Assembly (NCBI GenBank): GCA_914767715.1
Contig: OU612070.1
Coordinates: 27,022,025 to 27,082,024 of the forward strand
Length of the DNA: 60,000 nucleotides
Reading direction: 5' to 3'
DNA from: Membranipora membranacea
Lineage: Eukaryota > Bryozoa > Gymnolaemata > Cheilostomatida > Membraniporidae
A program made the position numbers and the translations under genes. Shown one piece after another: positions 46,701 to 58,700 of the stretch (position 1 is the first letter of the stretch; the number at the start of each line of letters is the position of its first letter). The notes below the pieces were generated by a model that was not told the DNA's origin, ran no database searches, and saw only the letters and a program-made list of their open reading frames with translations.

Positions 46701-49700
46701 GTATTCACCTACCGTTCACTGTCACCTAGTTCTTTTTTCTGCCATTTGAGCGTTATGATTTCAGGATTTGTGGAATCAAGTTCAGCTCTGAGCTCTGTTA
46801 TCGGATTCGGCTCTATCAAAGTTTAATTCAACATTCATGATTGAAAGTCCCACAGTATGCAAGCGACCAATATCTATATTAACTGGCAACTCCATCAATG
46901 TTTGATCACTAAGATTTCAATCAAACCGTTAATCAAGTATAAAATACATAGTGATCGAATGAGTTCAACTTTGAGTTCATAGAATTCAACTCATTTTCTT
47001 GGAAGGAAGTATTCAACTCCTCTATCAGCTTAAATTTCAAAACAATTAATTGAAATGAATAAAATTACATAAGACCTTACTTGTCCAGTATGACATCATA
47101 ATAGGTGAACTCTTAGTGTGACCGTTCACCAAGCTCACCCTGAAGTCATATTTGTTGTCAGAAGAGAGGTTAGAAAACTTTTGGCGCGGTATTTTAGAAT
47201 CAAACTTCACAACTTTCTGCGAATGTGCACATTTCTGGCACTCAATCTGCAAAAACAAGAACGACAGTTCAGCAAAAATAAAAACAGAGCCTTAATTTTA
47301 GTGAAAAGTGTTCGCCATACTGGCTCACCTATCTTAATTTCTTCAGTTAACCCCTTTATTTTCTTATATCATGATGTCTTTACTGTCACCATTATAATAT
47401 TGAATTTAGGTGAGTTTTCCACAAGCCAACTTGCCTTCCGATGATATTAATTTTGTCTCAATATATGTATAAAATATACCTGTATAGCTTCAGCTGTAGT
47501 AGATTGGAATTTCCCCTTAAATGCCAAAGTAGTTGCTGTTCTACTGTCCAAGTGGAGCTGCTCAGAGCCTATCACCGCGGATTCTTAAATAAACAAATAC
47601 CGTAACCTTATCAATTCTTTATAACAGGTAACATATCATTGCTAGGTCAAAATAATCTATTAGAGATCATATTTTGTACGTTTTACAAAAAGGCTATGTT
47701 TGATACAATCTTCAAACTTCAGTTTCTCAGTGATCTTTCAAAAAAGAGTCGTAACATATGAAGCCTTTTACATTGAGCATTCAAAACATTGTAGTCATGA
47801 AACTCTGAATTGTGAAGCAATAGTATATTGCAACATACTCGTAGCTGTTTTGTAAATCAGCCAGTCTGAAAATATATCCCCAGAAAGCAGTCGAATTCGG
47901 ATGTTCAGATTTAATCCAGGGGTTAGCTTTGTATAGTTCAGGTAGAAATTAAAGGTCCCAGAGGTCCTAAAATATTGAAGATAAATAAATAGAAGATACA
48001 AATTGACTTGACAATCCCAAACTTACAATTGTAACTCTTAATATTTGAAAAAAACTCTGCAGAATATAAACATAATTACGGAATTCAGCCGGCACAATTT
48101 CAACTCTTCATCACTGCTTTTGACGTAAAAAACTTTGTATTAGGCACCTGTAATATGATTTGGATACTTCTGAGTACAGTGTCCTCTTAGACTCTCCAAA
48201 GTAGAGATGTTGTGAATCCGGATAGACTGTCAGCGGAGGATTGTTATAAGCCTAAAATATCCTTAATTTCTAAGAATAGGTCAAATATTTAATTTAATAT
48301 GTAATACAGCTAGGTACACATTTATTTCTTGTATCAACTTCATAAGATTTGAGGTATAATTGGCAACAAGACAATGACAACAACAATAGTCTCTAGGATA
48401 CAGGGAGCAGCTACTCACATTGTTGTATAAGTAATACAGTATGGCTATCCCAATCAACACAAAAATACATGATTAACTTTAACTTTGAAGTTGAGTACTA
48501 CCTTTGCGTTTTCGATGCCCTGTCGCTTAGTTCGTGTTGAGCCATCTGCTCCACCAAGGAACCATAGTGAAGTGTTGGCCTCACTTTTGTGACATTGATC
48601 ACATTCTGCGTATAGCATGTCTAGTAGATTCTCGCTGTCATTGTCTGCCTTGTATTTGATGAGTATGGACAAAGTTGTTCCAGTATTTATTACATCTTCA
48701 AACTCAATATTCGAACTGTCAATAGCTGTAAAAAGAAAAGTTTAAATGCGCTATCATTGCAATGATTAACATATATAATATTCCGTCCAATTATTTCCAG
48801 TCCTACTTCAGCTAGGCATACCAACTTTGGACCAACTCTTCCCAGCCACTTACTCCTTAAGGGGATGTTTTTGAATTATGGAAAATTCCTGATTTTAGGG
48901 CTGCACCAATACCAAACCCTTATTCTGCTCATGCGGTGCAAGTCACTTAAAATTCATTGAACAATGCTTATATACTATTGGACGTCAATTTCGATATCCA
49001 AGAAATTGGGAATAAGTCTCAATTTGATTTCGTTTCAAAATACAATGCCAAAGGGGAAAAAATATCTATTACAATGCTCAGCCCTAATCTGGGGGAAAAA
49101 TCACAATTAATTCGCTGTGTGACGTATCAGTGATTCCAGTAACAAACTATCTCACCAGGTCTGTAGAAGTTGTACCTCAATCTTTGTAGGGATTTTGTTC
49201 CTCTCTGTATGAGTGTAAAGTAAACAGGATATAAGACACCAGGTTCCAGTACAGACACTGGTATATGTCTCAAGCTCATTTTGACCCCTTCTAAAACAAA
49301 GCAACATGGTCATCACAGCTGGAAAAAATCGCAAACAGTTCACTTTAAATGGCTTATTTTACGCAATAGGTGGTCAGACAGTTTTACATACTGAAAAAAT
49401 GAATGTTCATGATATAAACCTGAAGTGATGTTGAATATGGTTATATTATCGCCATTCTCTAGTCCTTTGGTGATGATTTCTACCTGGTCCGCCTTGTCAG
49501 ATGCAACATATACTGTAAAGAAGTCTTCTACTTGTTCCACAGTCACCGTCTTTGCTACACCTGGGTCTGAAGTGGTTTGAAAGAAGAAAACAGAACCCAC
49601 TTGAGCAGGTAAATAGATTCAGACTCAGCATACGTGGCCTTCACTGCCCAGTTGTAGGATTTTATCTATTGGAGTCAATGGACCATTGTAAAAGGTTGCT

Positions 49701-52700
49701 TTTATATCTTGTCTCCCGTTTTCCCCCTGCATGTTTGGAGCAGTGAACGGACAAGAGATAGAGAGAAATATCAAGGCATACTGAAATTAAGACTAGAGAG
49801 TAGCGAATATAGAATAGATAGTACTGACCTTGGGCATACTCAGTATAATAATGTTCTGATATGACCTCTTTTCTTTGTACTTTATGCTTCGTTAATTTTA
49901 GCAAGTAAACTCCTCCTGCTGAAAGGTCGGCCATCTTTGAAAAAAACAGCGACAGTTGTACTTACAATATCAATTGTGACTATCATTTACCCATCCATTG
50001 GTTAGTTGTGTCACATAAAAAAAGCAAAATAATTCAGCAAAGATAATTTACCTCGATAGTCAATCTAAGTTGAACACAGCACCCTCACACAAATAATTGT
50101 TTCTAACCTCATACGCGCTTTGCCAAGACTCAGTGCCATCCATAGAAACTAAATCCTTGCATGATTCAAAGCGAATCAAACAGCTCGCCTGGAGTGATAC
50201 ATTGTTGCTTATTCGGACAGCAGGTTTGACACCAGAAGAGAAATGTCTCTCTGTGTGCGGAGGTAAGCGCTGTGAGAGGAGCCATGTAGATGACAGTTGA
50301 TTACCCACAATCCTCAATTGTTCAGGGAGGCCAGCTGCAAGGTTATAAAATAAAGGCATTCTATACTTGCCTTTTTCTAGAAGATGAGGCAATAACTAAT
50401 TAATAAACGCTAGCAGTGCCTTCTTTGTAGACCAGTATTTATGTGACTTGTAACTTTTTAAAAGGAATTATTATGTAAGATAGATGAATTTTAGCGAGCT
50501 TTGTTCATACCATACCATACCATGATGGTCATACATGATCTGACTGGAATACTTTAAGTTAAGCAGAACTCACGGCGCCTTTCATCCAACCCATGCACAG
50601 CACGTAGAATGTTATTGATATATACTTTTATCAACCTGACATCATCATAATCAATCTTCGGATACTCTACTGTGAGAATTTGTGGTAATTCTGATGATAA
50701 CACATTTCTGTATACGTCAATCGATTTATCCGCTGATCCAGGCGTGGTAAGTTCTTTTGTGATGTGAAATGTTATGTTTGGAGTCCGCTTGAAAAAAAAT
50801 GTAACACTAAACAATTTCAAAGTCGAAACGTTCAACCGTTTTTCAAGGCAAATCTGAAAACTTGACAGTGAATATTCAATTGAATCCAAACTTAAATAAT
50901 CAACAAGTGAATATATTTGTTCCAGAACAAAAGGAAGTGCTATTCATTCCTCTATTATTGGAAAGGATATGATTTGACTCAACAACGGTCACTGCTGATA
51001 ACTCACAATGTATTGGTTAAAATGTCTAAATAACTGCTCACCCTACTGAGAGTTTTTGGATGATATTTCCATGTTATTCTTAGATGTGAACGATAGAATT
51101 CTCTAAAAGTCACATTATAAGGCGGCAGTGCAGGTAAGTACACTGAGTTGTGAGTGATAACCGGAGGCATATACTCAGTTTCTCTGGACATGTAAGCTCT
51201 GCATTTCCATGTGTCACCAAAATACATTTGCGATGTTTGTTGTCTGGCTACTATTTCCTACAATATCATTACAGTAAATGATTAAAATCCTACACATCCA
51301 TGGTGCAATGAAGAGAATTAACTCATACCAAGCATCTTGTTCCAGAAAATAATACATTTTGAGCTTCAAATTACCTTTGTCTTTGTGCCAGGTCTTACAG
51401 GATCGAGTTTGATGACATAATGAACAGAGTCGCTGTATGCCTCACTTCGACATGCTATTTCTACTATCTTTTCATGGGAGAAAACTCCACCAATTGTTAA
51501 GAGTATCTCTCTCACAAATGGAGCTTCAGTTCTGTATTTGAAGAGAAAGTGTCTGATATCAGGAGGTTCTAAAACAGACACAAACATGTGGATCTATTAT
51601 CTTTCATATGATTACTGATTCAAATACTAAAATTATATTATTCTGAAACTCTGGATAGCAAGATTGCAGTCACAAGCTCTAGTTTCAAAGTAAGTATAAC
51701 CCAGATTTGATAATGGTTTTCTACTTATTCAAAGTCCCCAAACAAAGGTCATGAGAGAATACTGATCATAAGTACCGTCTCTTTCAGATGATACTTACAC
51801 ACTTACATAATTTCATTCATCCTTTAAAAACAAAAAATGGCTTCCTGGCAGCTTCTCAAACACACCATGTCTAGTTGCAGCCTCTAAAACAGTCTCAGTT
51901 GACTAAGCCATATGATGATATCAGCATTTTTCACATGGATATCGATAATGAGGTTCTATTGGCTAAGAACTGTGCATATAAAAGTCATACCACATTATTA
52001 TGTAATCATTGAATATTAACTAGTTGTTGTCCGTACCATAGTTTACTGTAAGATAGGTTGAATGTGTATCTGAACTGATAACAATCCTGTTTTCACTTCC
52101 ATTTTTCCTCAGTGATTCATCAAAATAGTGAGCTTTAGAGGTTGTGTTATAAGACCCAGGAATGTCACAGCTTCTGTAAATGACAATTGATGAAGTGAGA
52201 TTTCAGGTCAGAAATTAATTGTCTCTTTTTTCATGAGTTATCCCACACACAACACAAATGTATTGAACCAAAAGTTGATAATGGAAGATGTCCAAAAATT
52301 CAAGCGGTAAATATTGTTGTATGTGGTGAAGAATTATGATTGCAATTGAATACTTTTTTGACATCTCTACCATAATATCTCTACTCTATCTCACAATGTT
52401 ATATTGTTCTAATATTATTAGAACAATATAACATAGTGAGATATTTTCTAATTAGGAACGTGAAGCTAACTTGTTGTGAGGATATCGCTTCTTCAGTCAA
52501 GCTCGAGAAAACTTGATTCTGATAAAATAGATTCAAGATAAATAAGGATCAAAAGATAGCTAATAGAAGCCGTAATACTGATTGTTCTCCCCAGTTGCAT
52601 ATATTCTGTATCCCTGACTGGAGAACATGAATACATGCCTGTATCTAGAATCTTTTTTGAGGCAAACAGAGACAGATTTGTTTGACAAAACCTGAAGAGG

Positions 52701-55700
52701 GTTTGTTTGCCATGCTATCCAACCATCAAAGTTGATGCTGTTGCTCCTACTCTTCGTGTAGAGACTCCTTTGTTTCATTATGGGTCCTGTCCCTAAAATG
52801 ATAGCGAACACAACTTAATGCTGAAACAGATCACGCTGATCTTTAGTCATGTGTGATACAATTTTTGAAGAAGAAACTTTTACGTTAGATATTTTTGTAT
52901 TCCAGTTAATTTGCAAATGTTTGTTCAACTGTGAAGGTGTCTTGCCTGCTCTGAACCAAATAGAAGTGGAATGTAAAACGTTGGAAGTATCCATTGAGAC
53001 TGTCAGGTTGCAGACGATAACTTGATCAGGGTAAGAAAATGCCAGTTGTACCTTGATAAACTTCCTAAGCTGTCCTGTAAAATATTAATGGAAGGAATTA
53101 AAATCCTCATAATCCTTAGGGTAGATTTTAAGCAAGAAACCATTTCTGATACAAATAGACAGTTTTCTCAGCTCTTATTTATGCCTCAATTCGGAGTTGT
53201 CCTATCTCCAGTTTGGTACTTTTAACCCACGCCGCATAGGAAAAACCTGATGAAAACCGCTTATGTTGGGATAAAAATGATTTTTGATTCAGAGTCTGCA
53301 CCATTGAAAACCCTGCGAGACAGGGTTTCCAAATCATTGGAGGCTTCAGTGTTGATAAATATTAATTTAAGTGACAAAACTCATAAAAAATTCTGCCAAG
53401 TTGTCCGCAAAACAGGCAGAAAATTCTATAATTTACTATCCAAATACTAAAATTATTTCCCAAACTATGTCCATATGAGTTTGAATGTTGCAGACTCTGA
53501 ATCAAAAATAATTTTTATCCTATTATAAGCGGGGTTTCAAGATAACCCTCTTTTCAGCACGTTTATCCTATGCTGTGTGGGTTATAATTACCAAACTGGA
53601 GAGAGGACAACTCCGAATTGAGGCTTAAATCAGAGCTCAGAAAACTGTCTATTGACGATTAAGAGAACATTAATGTCTTTTGACACGTAGAAGTTTCTAT
53701 CCTTACTGTAGTGTAGTTCAAAAAAGTAGGAATTAAGGTTGAAGAGCCATAGATGAATATTACCAACAATAGATAGGAAGGGGGAGTTCTGAGCTGCGCA
53801 CGGCAGATATGCAAGGACCACGAGGGGAACAAGAAGGACTGAGAGAGACTAAAAATAGCAGCTGAGGACTAGGAGCCATGGGACCACTGAACTGGTGAGT
53901 ACACAGCATTATATGGTGTCAGAAGTAAAAGTGCGATAGACAGGGGCTTGTTTAGTTTTGAGCTTGTGGTCATTGGCAGGTTTGGAAAGAGAGAGAGAAA
54001 ATCTTTTGACCTCACAGGAGTGGCGTAATAGTTTGGTTTTGTAGTGAGTGACTATCAGGAGGATGGATAGTAAATTTGGTAGAGGTGTGAGCACACCTAA
54101 GCTTATAGCCAAACATTGAGCGGAGTCAGAAGGTTGGGACAGATTTATTACAAGACTTGAAATCGCGGTTATAGGAGCAGGGCTTAACAACAGCAACGAT
54201 ACTGGGGTACTACTTGGGGGGAAAGGGAAAAGAGGATGCCCAAAAGACAATGGAGGTTGATCAAAGGAAGGCATTTGGCGTTTGGTATTTGATACTTGGG
54301 ATGTGCAGAGGATGCAATATGAAGAACTGAAATTTTAGTTTACAGCACATTTCAGTGGCCACGATACATCGGTATTTTGGTATAGAACAAAGGATGGAAG
54401 AGAGAGGAGAAAAGTTTATCAAGAGGGTTGACAGGGCCGCTAGGACTTGCAGATGGGGGGCCCTTGAGACACCTTAATTATACAAATAGTGATAAAGGCA
54501 TTTATAATGAGAAACTCAGTGCAGAGTTGCTGGGTATTTCAGACTTTGGACGCAGATAAGGTGAAGTTGGTGTACTTGTGTTTTGACCCAGCCAGCATCA
54601 TTCCAAAGATAGCAACTGCAGTTAGAGCAGTAAAACCCGAGATAGATAGAGTCAAGGAGGATCATGGTAAAGTGATAGCACAAGGATGAGATCAGAGGGA
54701 AAATATAGGAGCAATTGCAAAGAGAGTTGAGAGAGAATGAGGAAAGATATAAAAGACAGCTGGATGAGATCAGAGGAGACAAAGAGGCTCAGGAGGACAG
54801 AGGTTTAGGAATAGGCACAGAGACACAGAAAAACTGTAAGGGCAGCAAAGGAACAAGAAAGAGCAGGATCGGGGTTTGGGGTTTGGAACTGGTGAGTACA
54901 CAACATTATACTTACCATCATAATTTAAATATGTGTGATTGAAATGGACCCCACACATGACATCAGTTCTATATTGGTACACAGAAGGCTCAAGGTCAAT
55001 ATTCCATTCTAGGTACACTTCATCAAAGGAGCTGCCAGCAATGCCTTTCAGGTGGATAACAGGAGCTGCATAATAATAACAAACATATTACCTAGATTCA
55101 TTCATCCAACAGGTCCATGAAAAAGCAACAGCAAAATCAATTGCAGAAAAACACGATACTGACTATGTACAATATGCATGCAACGTGTTACTGCTATTTT
55201 ATTAATCAGGTGTTATTACTCACATTCAGCATGGTATGTGATCATTAAGACAGGCCAGGGACTTGGATCAGATGGTGTAGTATTTAGTGTCAGCATCTTG
55301 TTCTGGGCGGTGAACATTCGGTTTCTTTCACTGACTTCAATCAGACCTCTTCTCATCAAATTCCTTTGGAGGCAAATAAAGTTAATATTGGTTAGGAGGT
55401 CAAAAATTTCTCATAATGAATGTTTGTTTTATAAGATGTGAATATCTCATCAGCTGTAGATGCTGTAACCTTACAAGTGACCGTTCAATAATTGTATAAC
55501 ATGTGACATAAGGCTTTAGGTTTATGGAGCACAGATAGACATAAAATAAAGCGAGAATTTATACAGACAATAGCCTAATATCTAGTTGACTTGTACCTGC
55601 CCTTGTGTGGATCTGACAGTCGTTCGTTTCCAATAATTTTGAGTTTATGAGGATTTGTAGGCACTTCAAGTGGAGATGCATTGGAATGGGTCTCATTCGG

Positions 55701-58700
55701 TTTGTTTATATCAACATCATCGTATCTGAACAACCTAGGCTGGTTATGGTTTTCTAAAAATATTACAAAAAAAAACATACATGTTTTACATTTAAGAAAT
55801 GTGCATAGTTTAGCTGCCTACTCATGGACACAGGGGTTCGGTTGGAAAGGTTGCAGTCCCTATACAGTAGACAGAATTCAATCATCAACTTGTAATACAG
55901 TACTCATACACTTCTGAAGGCAAAATAATAACGTTCAAAACTGTATTTAATCGTTCAACTTTATCTGTGAAAGGACCAGTGAAACCTGCCTGATGCTGAA
56001 CATTGCCAAAACTTTGAAAGCCTCATTTTGACAGAGAGGAAATTTGTTGCTACCTTGAGACCAATATTCTTTTTTCTCATAGACCTCTATTTCTGTGAGA
56101 TGCAATCTCAATCCTTTCGGATCTTTAAGCACAAACATGTTCATACTCCGAGTTGTCAGCCCTCTGTACTGCTGAGTTGCAAAAAGATCCAAATGATGCT
56201 CATTATAAGGAATAATATACCTTTTATTATTATCTGCCACAAAGTGAACTGGATAAATAGAAAAATGAGTTTGATTTAAGTTAGAGGCACTGACCTTTTA
56301 TATTCCTGGAAAGGACAGTACATGGGGCGTTGGCATTATGGCACTTAGGTATGTGGGTGACTTTACAACATGAGAAGCGCCAAAAAAGTAAGAAAACTTG
56401 GTTTATTCAAACTACAATCATTGTATTGCTCAGAATTCGGTGAGATTATAAACTCATGAGAACTAGAATGAATTCAAAATCATGTTAATATTGTTTTGTA
56501 CAATATTTTTTGGCAGCAAGTTATTGTGATTGGTATTTTCTCTTGAGCTAGCAAATATGACGTAATATCACTATACTCACTCAGACGTCCAGGGTTCTCA
56601 AACTCCCCAATCTTCTCATACCAGTGTGTGTCAAATATTTCATTATTCTTTGTGTTGATTAATAATATACCATTTTTTGGATCACTCAAAAATGGTCTTT
56701 TATTAGCATAGCCGTACAATCTGGTCATGTTGTTTCCTACAAATGGTTTCAAATAAAAATCATAGGTTGAGATAATTGGGTCGAAGAAATTGGCGTAGGA
56801 ACTTTGCACCCTATTTGGCACTTGATACCAATGATTATGAATGATCATTTTCCATTAAGAAATATTCACCCTGTGGTATAAATATCATCACCTGTTCTCA
56901 ATGAACCATTCAAAGATTCTATGAAGTCTTTTGTTTTATAATGGACTGTAAACATCTCTCCCCACTCGGATCCTGTAACTTTCATATCTTCAATCAGTAG
57001 AGCACTTGCTACGGCATGATATGGATGGTGACTCTTCATAGTAGAAATACTGTCATACTCTGTGATAGGTCTGTTCAGTACTTTAGTTCTTATAAACTCA
57101 AACACCCAACCTTAGTGAAAAAGTGCTAGTGTAAATTTTCTGCGGGCAAAAGTAGAATGCTAGCTAGAAACTTGAGGCTAAACCCTGCTAGTCATCAAAA
57201 AGGGATAATTAATATTCTTGGTTGATCATCGTTTGCATATAATGTCTACTGAAACTAAGAAACTACTGTATCATAATGATTAATTGTGAACCACAAGTCA
57301 CATCATCTTAAGCAGGGCATAGCCATAGTTTGTCTAAAGTCAAGTACCTTATATATGCATACATATGTATCACCTACCTGATTTTAGCTGGACACTCTCA
57401 GAAGTATGCACAATAACCCTAGACAAGATCATTCTTCTGCCAAGGTAAATCTCCCAACGATTTGACTCATACCCATTCAGATTATTTGGAAATTTTGACA
57501 CGTTTGTTCGTTCGTTATAATATTTTAGTGCTGGCTTATATCTGGCGATGTTGGCTTCCCCTGTAAATACCATATGGAGAAGACTGATGGTAGTAGCATG
57601 ATGTGATTTAGCAATTATCTATGCCATCACAACTATGACCGCGGCTCAGATACTGGGTCACCTCATTAAGAGTCGATTCAAGCCCAGATCTGTGTTCGTC
57701 ACTTAGAGATTCAATCTGACTTGACCAACCTGGCTTGACTTGGGGAAACTTTGGCTTTGGAGGTAGAATGATACTCATCCGTACTAATGATTTTGCTGAA
57801 TTTAAACCTTTCAGGTCTGCAGTTCTGGTTTCACAATGATCTAGCCTCAGCTTCATTCTTAAAATGTATTTATTACCTATATACTCAAGAGGTAGAAGAC
57901 GAGGGTTGATGACAATGGTTGCAAACTCTGTTGACTTGAGCCCATTCTGTATGACACTGCCTGCAATTCTTAGTTCCATATCTTTGTCCAGTGCAGTATT
58001 AAAGCTAAACCTAAATATGACATACTCATCTGTGACAAACACTCCTGAAACAAAAAGCAGCATTGTCCAGCATTGTGCCAAATGTTTTAGAGGCAACACA
58101 ATGCAGTTCATTATCAGATTCTTAACAGTGTTTTTCAGAAGTAATCAGTCTTATTATATTTTTATTTTATTATTTTATTTCCCAGGACTTTTTTGTTCAA
58201 CATTTTAAAACTTTTACCAGAGCACCCTGCACAAACACTTTTATTTCTTAGAAAATGATATCAACACATACATATATGGTGAGAAAAAAATAATTTGGAG
58301 CCTTGGATTACCAGTATCAGCTTCATGCACAGTTCATTGATTGATCATACAATACTATGCTGCTGGGTAATTTTCGGGCTCAGTGAAGCATTCAACCTGG
58401 TCCTGTGTTTCATATAGTATTATTATTTTTATTATGGTGCCAACCATGGGCATCAGATTGATTTTTTGTGGCATGTGTAAGCTGGGAGGGTGCGGGAGGG
58501 GCCCTCCTGCCAACGGAATTTTTTTGAAATTCGAGACCCAAAAAGAGACATTCCGGTACATACCAGCCAACTTTTATGGATGAGCAACACCAAGCATGAT
58601 ACCAAAAATATTTAACAGCAACGGCCTCTTGCCCGGGCCCCGATTGAAAGTTCTAGCGATAAAAGAAAACATTGAGTTCCAATTGTTAAAAAAAAAAATT

